64,000 nucleotides of DNA from Myxococcales bacterium (GCA_016712525.1 JADJQX010000001.1:62001-126000), one strand, 5' to 3'. Shown: positions 7,589-19,232, counted from the first letter of the stretch. Numbers and translations: made by a program. The notes: generated by a model from the sequence alone, not told the origin.

Positions 7589-8614
7589 CTAGCGCTTCTT
7601 GCGGCGCTTGTTGTGGCTCGAGACGAGGTGCTCGTAGTCGGGGGGCTCGGAGAGCGCCTCGTTGCGGTAGGCCTCCGCGGCCTTCGGGGCGTGCTCGGGG
7701 AGCTTCTCGACCATGGCGACGAGCTCGGAGAGCGCCGCGATGTTGCGCGGCTTCGCCCACGTCTCGATCGACTCGGAGAGCTCGTCGATGCGAATGCCAC
7801 GGAGGTGCCCACGTCGGCCGAGCTCGGCGTAGCTCCGCGCGAGGCCGTCGCCGTCGAACCTGTGCTGCACCACGAGCTCGACGGCCACGCGCAGCACGCT
7901 CTCGGCGGGGAGGCGCCCGTCCTCGAAGAGCACGAAGGCGGCCTGGAGGTAGTTGTAGAAGGGCACGACGTGCGGGCCGTACACGCGAAAATCCTCGGGC
8001 GGGGACTGGCCCTCGAGGTGGATGAGCACACGCTCGACCACGGTGCGCTTCGTGACCACGTCGGCGAGGTGCAAGATCTCTTCGCCCACGTCCTCGTAGA
8101 CACGGCCACGCTCGCACACGCGCGCGAGCAGCTCACGCGACACGCGCCCCGCCACCACGTCGCCGTAGAGGGAGTACACGAACGCGTCGGCCTCGGCGTC
8201 GTCGCCGACGAGCGTCTCGAGGACACCGGCCTCGGCCACCTCGGGCGCGGCGCCTGCGCAGCTCGCGAGGAGCGCGGGGAGCTTGTACCCGAGCTGATCA
8301 CGGAGCGCGCGGAACCGGAGGCGCAGCACGTTCTTGAGGTTCGGCTTGAGCGTGAAGCTTTGCCACTGGATGCCGTCGAGGCGGAGCTTGTCCTCGAGGC
8401 GCGAGCGCATCTGCTCGGGGCTGCCCGAGAGGATGTGCACGGCGACCCCGGCCTGCCCCATCTCGCGCAGGAGCGTGGACGCGCCGGGGTTCGTGCGCTT
8501 CTCGTCGGCGCGCTCGAGCGCGGTGCGAATGAGGTCGCGGACGGTGTCGAACTCGGTGCGGAGGTAGGTCTTGTCGAGGTCCCACCGGGCGATGTGGAAG
8601 GGCACCTGCGTCAC
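7589..8614 (-). CDS. HAD-like phosphatase of the APP1/DUF2183 type
   Basis: 341 residues. It starts at GTG 8614, which overlaps the stop of the upstream acetyltransferase gene (sequence GTGA), so the two are probably translationally coupled. Motif I is WDLDKTYL, with the Asp12/Asp14 pair. Motif II is AVHILSGSPEQM, with a serine after the strand. TLKPNLKNV supplies the conserved lysine, and LVGDDAEADAFVYS is the acidic motif IV. This set matches the catalytic domain of phosphatidate phosphatase APP1-like proteins. The C-terminal 180 residues are helical, without an assigned domain, and end in a basic KRRKKR tail. The substrate is unproven; a lipid phosphate is the family precedent. Confidence 0.75.
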   Translation of the reverse strand: MTQVPFHIARWDLDKTYLRTEFDTVRDLIRTALERADEKRTNPGASTLLREMGQAGVAVHILSGSPEQMRSRLEDKLRLDGIQWQSFTLKPNLKNVLRLRFRALRDQLGYKLPALLASCAGAAPEVAEAGVLETLVGDDAEADAFVYSLYGDVVAGRVSRELLARVCERGRVYEDVGEEILHLADVVTKRTVVERVLIHLEGQSPPEDFRVYGPHVVPFYNYLQAAFVLFEDGRLPAESVLRVAVELVVQHRFDGDGLARSYAELGRRGHLRGIRIDELSESIETWAKPRNIAALSELVAMVEKLPEHAPKAAEAYRNEALSEPPDYEHLVSSHNKRRKKR

Positions 8615-9318
8615 GGCTTCACCTTGGTGGGGGCCTTCGCGGGCTTCGCCTTGGGGGCCTTCGCGGCGGTGGACTTCGTGGGCGCCGCGCGGCGCACGAC
8701 CTTGCGCGGGGGCAAAATGTCCGACTCGGTGGCGATGCGCTTCGCGAGGAAGATGGCCGCGTCGAGCTTCTGGAAGGAGCGGGCGCGGTAAAACCGCAGG
8801 GCGTTCTCGTTGTTCTCGGCGACCTCGAGCACGAGGTGCGTGCAGCCGTTCACCTTCGCGATGTGCTCCATCTGCTCGAGCACGAAGCTGCCGATGCCGA
8901 GCCCCTGATGCCCGGGGTGGACCGCGATCTCTTCGACGAAGAGCGGCTTCATGTCGCGGTTCGTGAAATACCGGAGGTTCATCCAGTTGTCGGACCCGGA
9001 GATCTCGAACGCGCACTCGGCGTAGCCCACGATCTCGCTGGTCTTTCCGTGCCGGAGCTCGAAGAGGAGCTGAACGATGCCCTCTTCTTCGTAGACTTCC
9101 ATGAAGCGCGTCTTCGAGCGCGGCCGCTGGTACTCGACGGTCTCTCGGTTGACGTCACGGAAGCAGAGCTTCAAGAACTCCCACGTCTTCGGCAGATCGC
9201 GCCGGTGGATGCGGCGAACATGGATCGTGCCCTCGTCGGCGCGCGGGGTCTTCCGGGGAGCTTTGCCCTTGGCCGGCTTGGGCTCGGGGGCGATGGGCTC
9301 GGGGGCAGGCGACTTCAT
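8611..9318 (-). CDS. GNAT family N-acetyltransferase
   Basis: 235 residues from ATG 9318. The N-terminus is Pro/Lys/Ala-rich. The catalytic domain spans about residues 30-195: motif A is EEIAVHPGHQGLGIGSFVLEQM, with the acetyl-CoA pyrophosphate loop QGLGIG. Motif B is HLVLEVAENNENALRFYRARSF. The C-terminus is a 40-residue Lys/Ala/Pro tail (AAKAPKAKPAKAPTKVKP), resembling histone-H1-type tails and perhaps binding nucleic acid. Its stop overlaps the phosphatase start. The acceptor substrate is not deducible. Confidence 0.85.
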   Translation of the reverse strand: MKSPAPEPIAPEPKPAKGKAPRKTPRADEGTIHVRRIHRRDLPKTWEFLKLCFRDVNRETVEYQRPRSKTRFMEVYEEEGIVQLLFELRHGKTSEIVGYAECAFEISGSDNWMNLRYFTNRDMKPLFVEEIAVHPGHQGLGIGSFVLEQMEHIAKVNGCTHLVLEVAENNENALRFYRARSFQKLDAAIFLAKRIATESDILPPRKVVRRAAPTKSTAAKAPKAKPAKAPTKVKP

Positions 9319-9388
9319 GCCCGGGCAGTGTACCCGCTTTCGCCCGCGCCTTGCCAAGTCGCGCCGCGCGCGCGTGTGTTTCTCGCGC

Positions 9389-10366
9389 TCAGCGGTGCGG
9401 CGTGGCCTCGTGAGGCACCTTGCACGCGGGCACGGCGCCGCCCTCGCACGAGGCGCCGCCGATGTCTTTGCAGGCTACACGTACGCGGCGCCCGAACGCG
9501 CAGTACGAGAGCACGCCGGCGTCGCAGCGGGCGGGGTCGTCGGACGCGCAATCGGGCACGCCGCGGACGTAGCACCCCGCGGCCTTCCCCTCGCCCTCGC
9601 AGCGGAGGCCGAAGGAGCCGCAGTCGGACACCTCGACGGTGCCCTTGTCGTTCCCGCGGGGACCGGCGCACGTGATCAGTCGATCCCCCTCGCAGTACCG
9701 CGCCCCCGGAGCCGAGCAGCGCGGCGCTCCGTCGACCTCGCACGACGCACGCGACGAGCCGTCGGTCTCGTTTCGGACCCGGCAGGTCGTCCCCGCGGGG
9801 CACACGGTCCGATCGGCCGCGCCGTCTTGGCAGGTGAGCACGGCGCGCGCCCCGTCGCACCGCGACTCGGGCGCCGAAGCGGGGCACAACCTCTCGGAAA
9901 CACACGCGTTCTCGGAGAGCCCACCGGGGTGCTGCACGAGCCGGCAGGTGCCGCCGAGGGTGCCGCAGTCGGTGCGCTCGGCCTCGTTCGCGTCGTCGCC
10001 GCACTCGACCCGCACGTTGCCGTCGCACCCCGTGGCCTGCCCCGGGTGCGCCGCGCAGAACGCACGCGCGGCCGGATCTCCCGCGGCCTCGCACGCGTGG
10101 ATCGCGTCGCAAGTGGACGCGCGCGCCATGCACCCGAGCACGCGCGACGCACCCGCCGCGCGGCCTACGAGCGCCGCCGAGACGCAGCGGGCGGGATCCC
10201 GAGCGTCACCGCTCTCGTGACCGTGGGCGCAGCTCGCACGCAGCGCGCAGGCACGCACGGCGTCGCCGAGCCACGATGGATCGGCGACCGACGGCCGCGG
10301 CGGCTCGGGGGGCGTGCACGCGAAGGCCGCGGCCACGAGCGCGAGAGCAGGAGGGAGGCGCCGCAT
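9389..10366 (-). CDS. Cys-rich secreted lipoprotein
   Basis: 325 residues from ATG 10366. A GTG at 10384 that overlaps the kinase stop (GTGA) would add six residues; the ATG start gives a cleaner lipoprotein signal (MRRLPPALALVAAAFAC). The mature protein has about 30 cysteines in repeated patterns such as CDGNVRVECGDD, CDGARAVLTCQDG and YCEGDRLITCAG. These are recurring modules of about 50 residues that probably form disulfide-bonded beta units. No named family was recognised. The tight junction with the zinc-ribbon kinase suggests co-transcription. Confidence 0.75.
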   Translation of the reverse strand: MRRLPPALALVAAAFACTPPEPPRPSVADPSWLGDAVRACALRASCAHGHESGDARDPARCVSAALVGRAAGASRVLGCMARASTCDAIHACEAAGDPAARAFCAAHPGQATGCDGNVRVECGDDANEAERTDCGTLGGTCRLVQHPGGLSENACVSERLCPASAPESRCDGARAVLTCQDGAADRTVCPAGTTCRVRNETDGSSRASCEVDGAPRCSAPGARYCEGDRLITCAGPRGNDKGTVEVSDCGSFGLRCEGEGKAAGCYVRGVPDCASDDPARCDAGVLSYCAFGRRVRVACKDIGGASCEGGAVPACKVPHEATPHR

Positions 10367-10380
10367 CGGAGGAGGAAACC

Positions 10381-13074
<2,694 letters not shown>

Positions 13075-13249
13075 GGCCCGACCTACGCTACCTTTTCGAG
13101 AACGTGAGGGAAAGGGTGCGTGGAGCCCCCTCGCCCGCCGCTCGCCCGCCGCGCCCTCGCCATACCCGACGAAGCCCTGCCCTCGGGTCCCGAAGCGCGA
13201 ATCGTGCTCGCTTTCGGCGCGAACCCGCTGACACATCGAGCGTCACACT

Positions 13250-13268
13250 GTTCGGGCGTTGCCTGAAC
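13250..13268 (-). terminator. Hairpin after the Omp85-type gene
   Basis: GTTCGGGC (13250-13257), a 3-base loop, then GCCTGAAC (13261-13268) form an 8-bp stem with one G-U pair, 12 bases past the stop on the minus strand. There is no clear U-tract. Otherwise the spacer 13075-13280 is featureless and must hold the promoter for the kinase gene. Confidence 0.5.
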
Positions 13269-13280
13269 GGGGATGGCGTC

Positions 13281-14432
13281 TCAGAAGGCTTCGTTGATCT
13301 GGATGTAGAAGTTGGGCTCGCCCTCGTTCGACACGCCCACGTCGAAGCGGCCGTTCAAGCGCTCGTCGCGGTCGAACATGAAGCGGAGGCCTCCGCCGGC
13401 GGCGCCCTTGATGTCCTTCAGTTTGAAGTCGAGGAGGCTCGGGGCCACCATGCCGACGCTCCCGAACGCGACCCCGCCGAAGCGCCAGGCGATCGGGAAG
13501 CGGTACTCGGCCTGCGTGATGACCGCGTTGTTGTCGCGGAAGCGCCCCTCGAAGTAGCCGCGCATGCGGAACTGGCCGCCGAGGACCGGCAAGTGGCTGA
13601 AGGGCACGTCCCAGTAGGTCGACGCGCCGTAGGCTTGGATGGCGAGGGTGTGCCCGAACCAGAGCGGGAGGTACTTGCGCACGTCGACCGTGAAGAGCGA
13701 GTACGAGTGCGTGCCGCCGAGCGCCTCGGCGTAGAACATGCCCTGGACGGCCGCGTACGCGCCCTTTCGCGTGGAGAAGTAGTTGTCGCGCGAGTCGTAC
13801 ACGAAGCGGAAGCCGAGGCCGGTGACGAACGAGCCGCCACGCCCGAGCACGTTCGGGTTCCGCGCGAGCTGGCCGTCGGCCTTCTCGAGGTCGGTGATGG
13901 TGATCTCTTCGGCGTGCGCCTGAAGGCCGAAGTACGCGTACGGAGCGAGCTGGCGCGAGAGGCCGAGGCGGCCGCGCACGAGCGTGTAGTTGAAGGCCTC
14001 GTCGCCGTGCTTCAGCGTGTTCGGCCCGATGCCCCAGAACCTGTCGAAGAGCTTTTCGTAGCTGAACTCGGACTCGAGCAAGAAGCGCCCGTGGTCCATG
14101 TAGATCGTGGGCGTGACCTGGAAGAGGAGCTGCTTGTTGACGGTGTAGATGAAGTCGCCGTCGACGTTCGAGGGGCGATCTTCGAGCTTCTCCCCGGGGA
14201 GGCGGAAGAAGAGGAACCCGGCGATGCCCGCGGCGAGCTTGGTCTCGGGCGAGTAGTAGACGGCCGGGACCGCGAGGCCGCCGTAGCTCCGGCGCTCGTC
14301 TTTTTTCTGAGGTTTGGTGCGCGTCGAGCCGCCTTCGCTCACCGTCTTCGTGCCCTGCGCCGCCGCGCGCGACGGCAGCACGAGCGCCGCGGAGACGAGC
14401 GCGAGCGCGGCGAGGCCGAGGGAGCGGCTCAA
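13281..14432 (-). CDS. Omp85/BamA-type outer-membrane beta-barrel without POTRA domains
   Basis: 383 residues from TTG 14432, which overlaps the upstream stop (TTGA). The start is supported by a signal peptide ending SRAAAQG. The mature protein is a barrel: many amphipathic strands with aromatic girdles, the Omp85 loop-6 signature (GGQFRMRGYFEGRFRDNN, R-G-Y/F core), and a terminal phenylalanine (YIQINEAF) for BamA recognition. The barrel starts soon after the signal, so no POTRA repeats fit. Such short 'surface antigen' relatives are of unknown transport role. It is probably co-transcribed with the next barrel gene upstream. Confidence 0.85.
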   Translation of the reverse strand: MSRSLGLAALALVSAALVLPSRAAAQGTKTVSEGGSTRTKPQKKDERRSYGGLAVPAVYYSPETKLAAGIAGFLFFRLPGEKLEDRPSNVDGDFIYTVNKQLLFQVTPTIYMDHGRFLLESEFSYEKLFDRFWGIGPNTLKHGDEAFNYTLVRGRLGLSRQLAPYAYFGLQAHAEEITITDLEKADGQLARNPNVLGRGGSFVTGLGFRFVYDSRDNYFSTRKGAYAAVQGMFYAEALGGTHSYSLFTVDVRKYLPLWFGHTLAIQAYGASTYWDVPFSHLPVLGGQFRMRGYFEGRFRDNNAVITQAEYRFPIAWRFGGVAFGSVGMVAPSLLDFKLKDIKGAAGGGLRFMFDRDERLNGRFDVGVSNEGEPNFYIQINEAF

Positions 14433-15178
14433 AAAACGAACTCCGGCAGGTAGATTTGGAAGCCCAAGATGAGGCCGAAGTCGGACAGGTCGACGCGCGT
14501 GCGGCGGCCCTCGCTGTTCAAGAGGAGGCGCGCGAACGAGACGCGGCCGGCCACGTCGAACGCGATGCCCTTCGTGAGAAAGTACGTGATGCCGCCGCCC
14601 ATGCCGATCGCGAGGCCGCGGCCCGTCGACTTGCTGTCGAGCCCGCCGCGCGCCTTCTCTTCGTCGACGTAGGTGCGGTAGCTCCAGTCGGCCTCGCCGA
14701 AGAGCGCCCAGCCGTTACCGACCGGAAAGTAGTAGCGAAACCAAGGACCTATCTCGAACGACTGCTCCGACCCTTCGGACACGACCTCGCTGCCGCCGGC
14801 CGCGGTGGGCAGGGTCATGCGGTGGAGAGACACGTCGTAGCTGGCACGGAGGCCGACGAGGAAGCGGTCGGCGAGGAAGTAGCCGTTGCGCGAGGTGATG
14901 CCGTACCTCGACGAGCGCGTGGTGGTGGCGCCCGGCTCGCGCCCCTCGAACGACGACGACTCGACGACCGCGCCGAAGCCGGCGGCCCAGGTGCCCTTGG
15001 GGAAGTACTCGCCCTGGGGGACGTAGTCGGGCTTGGGCTCGGGGCGCGTCTCTTCTTCGGCGGAGGCCACGCGCTCGGCCGCGGCGAGGGCGAGGGCGAG
15101 CGCGACCACGACCGCCGCGGCGACCGCGCGAGGCACGTTCGCGACGGCGCGCGCTCGAGGCTCCCGCGGGATCGGCAT
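14429..15178 (-). CDS. Outer-membrane beta-barrel protein (OmpA-like porin type)
   Basis: 249 residues from ATG 15178. The N-terminus has a basic stretch and a long Ala/Val/Leu helix ending RVASAEEE, which is a signal peptide. The mature part is a small barrel of about eight strands: TWAAGFGAVVESSS, RFLVGLRASYDVS, FEIGPWFRYYFPVG, ALFGEADWSYRTYV, IGMGGGITYFLTKG and GFQIYLPEFVF, with a terminal Phe. The size and strand pattern fit the OMP_b-brl group. It overlaps the following Omp85-type gene by four bases, so the two barrels are likely made together. Divergent from dctA. Confidence 0.75.
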   Translation of the reverse strand: MPIPREPRARAVANVPRAVAAAVVVALALALAAAERVASAEEETRPEPKPDYVPQGEYFPKGTWAAGFGAVVESSSFEGREPGATTTRSSRYGITSRNGYFLADRFLVGLRASYDVSLHRMTLPTAAGGSEVVSEGSEQSFEIGPWFRYYFPVGNGWALFGEADWSYRTYVDEEKARGGLDSKSTGRGLAIGMGGGITYFLTKGIAFDVAGRVSFARLLLNSEGRRTRVDLSDFGLILGFQIYLPEFVF

Positions 15179-15280
15179 GGCCGCTTTCTGCCCGAAGAAC
15201 CACAAAGGTTCAATCGCCAAGAGACCGCGCGGGGTACGCTGCCGAGGGCGAGCCCGGAACGCACGAGGAGCCGTGAACCC

Positions 15281-16675
15281 ATGTCCACGTCGCCCGAGAG
15301 AACCCCCGACCACCCGCAGACCTCGGAGACCGCCCCGCCGAAGCCTCCGAAGGCGTCGCGCCTCTACCTCCAGGTGATCGTCGCCATCGCGCTCGGCACG
15401 GCCCTCGGCGCGCTCTACCCGCAGGCCGGCCAGGCCATGAAGCCGCTCGGTGACGCCTTCGTAAGGCTCATCAAGATGCTGATCGCGCCGATCGTGTTCT
15501 TCACGGTCTCCGCAGGAATTGCGGGAATGGGCGACCTGAAGAAGGTCGGCCGGGTGGGGGCGAAGGCGCTCCTCTACTTCGAGGTCATGACGACCGTCGC
15601 GCTCGGGCTGGGGATGGTCGTCGTGCATGCGGTGCGCCCCGGTAGCGGGGTTCATGCCAACGTCGCGAGCCTCGACACGAAGGCGCTCGACGCGACGCTG
15701 GCCACGGCTCAGGCAGGGAAGCCGACGGGCTTCGTCGCGCACCTGCTCGCGATCATCCCCGAGTCGTTCGTGGGGGCGTTCGCCAAGGGCGACGTGCTCG
15801 AGGTGCTCTTTTTGGGGGTGCTCACGGGGATGGCGCTCGCGTCGATGGGGCCGCGCGCCAAGCCGATGCTCGAGTGGTCGGAGCGCGCGACGGGGGTGCT
15901 CTTCACGCTCGTGGGCATGGTCATGCGGCTCGCGCCGGTCGGGGCGTTCGGGGCGATGGCCTTCACGATAGGGAAATTCGGCCTCGGGACGCTGCGGAGC
16001 CTGCTCACGCTGATGGGCACGTTCTACGTGACGGCGGCGGTGTTCGTGCTCGTGGTGCTCGGGGCGGTGATGCGCGTCGTGCTCGGGCTCTCGATCTTGA
16101 AGCTCCTCCGGTACCTGCGCGAGGAGCTCGTGATCGTGCTCGGGACGAGCTCGTCCGAGTCCGCTCTGCCGAAGCTCATGTCGCGCCTCGAGGCGCTCGG
16201 CGCGAGCCCCCAGGTGGTGCGCCTCGTGGTGCCGACGGGGTACTCGTTCAACCTCGACGGGACGTGCATCTACCTCACGCTGGCGTCGCTGTTCGTCGCG
16301 CAGGCCCTCGACGTGGACCTCACGCTGCGCGACGAGCTCTCGCTGCTCGCGGTGCTGCTCGTGACGTCGAAGGGGGCGGCGGGGGTCACGGGGAGCGGGT
16401 TCGTCACGCTCGCGGCGACCCTCGCGGCGACGGGGCACGTGCCGGTGGCCGGGCTCACGCTGCTGCTCGGGGTCGACCGGTTCATGAGCGAGGCGCGGTC
16501 GCTCACGAACTTCGTGGGGAACGCCGTGGCGACGCTCGTGGTGGCGCGCTGGGAGGGGGCCATCGACCTCGCGAAGGCGCGGCGCGTGCTCGACGTGCCG
16601 GCCCTGGCGAACCCCGAGCTCGGTGGGACGGAGACACCGAGCCCGGAGGCCGACACCGAGGCCCACCGGGACTGA
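15281..16675 (+). CDS. dctA: C4-dicarboxylate:cation symporter DctA
   Basis: 464 residues from ATG 15281, with GAGGAG about 11 bases upstream. The leader is Pro/Thr-rich. The dicarboxylate/amino acid:cation symporter fold follows: APIVFFTVSAGIAGMGD, the serine-rich hairpin TSSSESALPKL from residue 289, VPTGYSFNLDGTCIYLTLA and DRFMSEARSLTNFVGNAVAT. These last segments match DctA more closely than the glutamate carriers. It imports succinate, fumarate or malate across the inner membrane with protons. No regulator gene adjoins it. The C-terminal tail is acidic. Confidence 0.92.
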   Translation: MSTSPERTPDHPQTSETAPPKPPKASRLYLQVIVAIALGTALGALYPQAGQAMKPLGDAFVRLIKMLIAPIVFFTVSAGIAGMGDLKKVGRVGAKALLYFEVMTTVALGLGMVVVHAVRPGSGVHANVASLDTKALDATLATAQAGKPTGFVAHLLAIIPESFVGAFAKGDVLEVLFLGVLTGMALASMGPRAKPMLEWSERATGVLFTLVGMVMRLAPVGAFGAMAFTIGKFGLGTLRSLLTLMGTFYVTAAVFVLVVLGAVMRVVLGLSILKLLRYLREELVIVLGTSSSESALPKLMSRLEALGASPQVVRLVVPTGYSFNLDGTCIYLTLASLFVAQALDVDLTLRDELSLLAVLLVTSKGAAGVTGSGFVTLAATLAATGHVPVAGLTLLLGVDRFMSEARSLTNFVGNAVATLVVARWEGAIDLAKARRVLDVPALANPELGGTETPSPEADTEAHRD

Positions 16676-16774
16676 GGTCCTTCCGCGTCCTCTTTCCCTC
16701 CTCGCCCGCGGCCGCGCAAAAAGGCAATACGTGGAGACTTGGCCCGGGCCCGGAGATGCGGCTAGCGTAGCGGC

Positions 16775-17617
16775 GTGACGCAAGGCGCACAAAAACCGCG
16801 GCTCGGTGAGCTGCTCGTGGGGGCGGGGCTGCTCGCGCAGTCCGACCTGGACGCCGTCTTGCGCGAGAAGGACCCGCGGCAGAAGATCGGGCGCGCGCTC
16901 GTGGAGCGTGGGCTCGTGAGCGAGCAGCAGCTCACGCAGGCGCTGAGCCAGCTCCTCAGCGTGCCGTGGGTGTCGCTCTACCATATCGAGTTCTCGCGGC
17001 AGCTCCTCGACCGCGTGCCCCGCGAGCTCGCCGAGCGCTTCGGGCTCGTGCCCATTTTCGTGCGCAACGTGCGTGGCCAGGGCGAGACGCTCTACGTCGC
17101 GACGGACGATCCGACGAACGAGGCGGCGCTCGCCGAGGTGAGCCGCGTCTCGGGCCTGCCCACGCGGCCGATGATCGCGTCCACGTCGGACATCCAGGCG
17201 ATCGTTCAGGTGCACTACGCGCCGTCGACGCAGCGCACGGTGCCCGAGCCTTCGCAAGCGGTGACCCGGCCCGAGGGGCTGAAGAAGGCCTCGTCCAAGC
17301 CGGCGGCGCCGCCCGAGCCCAAGGTGCGGCCCGAGAAGAAGAAGGCGCAGACGACGAAGCGCAAGGGACCGGAGATGTCCCTCACGCTGCTCGACGGCAC
17401 GAAGATCATCTTGCCGGCCGGGGCTCCGAAGGACGACGGGGTCACGGCGCGGGACATCGTCGCGGCCCTGCGCGCGCGCTCGCACGGCGCGGACGCGGCG
17501 GAGATCCTGGGGCCCGATCCGCGCTGGGAGGCTTATTTTTCGGCGCTCTTGGGGCTCTTGCTGCGCAAGGGTTTGTTGACGGATCGGGAGATCGTGGAAG
17601 AGCTGTCGAAGATCTGA
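16775..17617 (+). CDS. MshEN / GspE N-terminal domain protein without ATPase domain
   Basis: 280 residues from GTG 16775. Residues 1-150 are the type II secretion ATPase N-terminal domain: LGELLVGAGLLAQSDLDAVL, then IGRALVERGLVSEQQLTQALSQLLSVPWVSL, then a strand RVPRELAERFGLVPIF. This is the usual c-di-GMP-binding MshEN layout (long motif RLGELL...L...LS). The Lys/Pro-rich linker ends near 205. A C-terminal part (SLTLLDGTKIILP...AALRARSHG) has no assigned domain. No Walker motifs are present, so it is a stand-alone regulator rather than a motor. It converges on the MFS gene. Confidence 0.8.
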   Translation: MTQGAQKPRLGELLVGAGLLAQSDLDAVLREKDPRQKIGRALVERGLVSEQQLTQALSQLLSVPWVSLYHIEFSRQLLDRVPRELAERFGLVPIFVRNVRGQGETLYVATDDPTNEAALAEVSRVSGLPTRPMIASTSDIQAIVQVHYAPSTQRTVPEPSQAVTRPEGLKKASSKPAAPPEPKVRPEKKKAQTTKRKGPEMSLTLLDGTKIILPAGAPKDDGVTARDIVAALRARSHGADAAEILGPDPRWEAYFSALLGLLLRKGLLTDREIVEELSKI

Positions 17618-17648
17618 CGCTCTCGGACGGGCGGCTCCACCCAGCGGC

Positions 17649-18884
17649 CTACCTCACCGACGCGGGGGCCTTCCTCGCCGTCACGCCTCGCTCGACGACC
17701 CACAAGAAGAGCGGCATGAGCAGGCCCGTGACGATCGAGACCCACGCGACCCTCGGCATGCCCTCGAGCGATTTGTCGGCGCGCTCGGCGAGCAGCATCG
17801 ACGAGCCGATCGCGCCGATCGCCGCCGCGAAGTGCTGCACCGCCGACTGGACGCTCATGAAGGCCGCGCGCTCGTGCGGCTCGGGGACGCGGCTCGTGAG
17901 CGTGTTGTACGAGAGGTTCCGGATCGCCATCGAGAACATGATGCCCACGAAGATGGCGGGCACCGGCACGAGCGGCGTGGGCAACGCGAAGCCAGCGTAG
18001 ACCACCGCGGCGAAGAAGAGCGTGCCTACGCTGCCCACCTTCGCGGGGCCCATCTTGTCGACCATCGGGCCCACCACGCGCGACGTGGCGAACGAGACGA
18101 CGCCGCCCACCATGTAGAGGATGCCCAGGCGGTTCTCGGGGAACGCGAGGTTCTTCATGGTGTACGCGGCCACGTTGGGCAAGAGCACGAAGCTCGCGCC
18201 CATGGCGACCGTGGTCATGCCGTACGAGAGCACGATGTCGCGCCGGAGGAGGCCTACGATGTCGGCGAGCGGGGACGTCTTGCGCGCCGTGAGGTGCCCG
18301 GAGAGCGTGGGCATGCGGGCGCTCGCGGCGAGGCCCACGACGAGCCCGAGCACCGCGGTGAGCACGAACGGGGCGCGCCACGAGATGCGCCGCGCGAGCT
18401 CGAGCCCGAACGGGACGCCGAGCACGGAGGCCGCGGCGAACGCGCCCATGATCTTGCCCATGGCGCGCCCACGCCGCTGCGCCGGCACCACGTCGGCCAC
18501 GATGGAGAGCGCGACCGACGTGGCGGGCCCCCCGAACGCGCCGGCGACCACACGCGCGACGAGCAGGCTCGGGAGGCCCACGGCGAACGCGCCCGAGAGC
18601 GTTCCGAGCGAGAGCCCGAAGAGCGAGACGAGCAGGGCGCGCTTACGCTCGAACCGGTCGAGGAAGAACGCTCCCACGAGCCCCGAGAGCGAGGCCGCGG
18701 CGGTGTAGCTCCCCGTGACCCAGCCCGAGTGCGACTGCGGGAAGTCGAGCGCCGGCGCGAGGAACGGCCCCATCGGCCCGACCATCATGAAGTCGAGGAT
18801 GTTGACGAACTGCACCGCTCCCACGAGCAGGATGACCGTCGCCTCGCGGGCATCGTCGTCGGCAACGGCCCGGGGAGAGCTCAC
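17649..18884 (-). CDS. MFS transporter (AraJ-like, 12 TM)
   Basis: 411 residues from GTG 18884; an in-frame TTG at 18926 is the only longer start. About twelve hydrophobic helices are visible. The first carries VILLVGAVQFVNILDFMMVGPMG. The MFS loop motif between TM2 and TM3 reads LDRFERKRALLVSLFG, and TM4-5 contain ARVVAGAFGGPATSVALSIVADVVPAQRRGRAMG. This is the drug:H+ antiporter-1 pattern of AraJ/YceL-type exporters. The substrate is unknown. It converges with the MshEN gene. Confidence 0.85.
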   Translation of the reverse strand: MSSPRAVADDDAREATVILLVGAVQFVNILDFMMVGPMGPFLAPALDFPQSHSGWVTGSYTAAASLSGLVGAFFLDRFERKRALLVSLFGLSLGTLSGAFAVGLPSLLVARVVAGAFGGPATSVALSIVADVVPAQRRGRAMGKIMGAFAAASVLGVPFGLELARRISWRAPFVLTAVLGLVVGLAASARMPTLSGHLTARKTSPLADIVGLLRRDIVLSYGMTTVAMGASFVLLPNVAAYTMKNLAFPENRLGILYMVGGVVSFATSRVVGPMVDKMGPAKVGSVGTLFFAAVVYAGFALPTPLVPVPAIFVGIMFSMAIRNLSYNTLTSRVPEPHERAAFMSVQSAVQHFAAAIGAIGSSMLLAERADKSLEGMPRVAWVSIVTGLLMPLFLWVVERGVTARKAPASVR

Positions 18885-19097
18885 GAGCGGAGCATAGGGC
18901 ACACGCACCGCGGCGACGAGGGGCAATGCCGACGGGCGCGCGTGGGCCGCGAGGCGCGCATGGCGGGAAGGAGCGTGCGCTCTCGAGGGATCGCGCGGCG
19001 CGAGGGGCGCGCGTCGAACGCGGTGTTCTCGCGGTGCGAACAGTGACGTGGGTGGGTGGTGCGTGAGGTGGCGCGGCGACAGGGGTAGACAGGATGC

Positions 19098-19160
19098 CCC
19101 TCTGGGATCGCTCCCTGCCCCTCCGGGATCGCTCCGTGGCCCTCTGGGATCGCTCCGTGA
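19098..19160 (+). repeat. Three 21-bp tandem repeats
   Basis: Units at 19098-19118, 19119-19139 and 19140-19160 share CCTC(T/C)GGGATCGCTCC, with only a few differences. Looser GGGATC copies continue near 19208-19240. The stretch 18885-19232 has no convincing gene; read on the minus strand, the repeat would give a seven-residue peptide repeat (GAIPEGH) in a frame with no other coding character. Confidence 0.85.
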
Positions 19161-19232
19161 CCGTGTGCGAACGCGACGAGGCCCACCGGGGACGCCGATG
19201 GGCCTCGTGGGATCACCGCGGACCGGCCGGGA

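Noticed and set aside
14456..15280. Plus-strand open frame upstream of dctA
   Set aside because: It is antisense to the OmpA-like gene and is Arg/Ala-rich without any domain. DctA starts at 15281.
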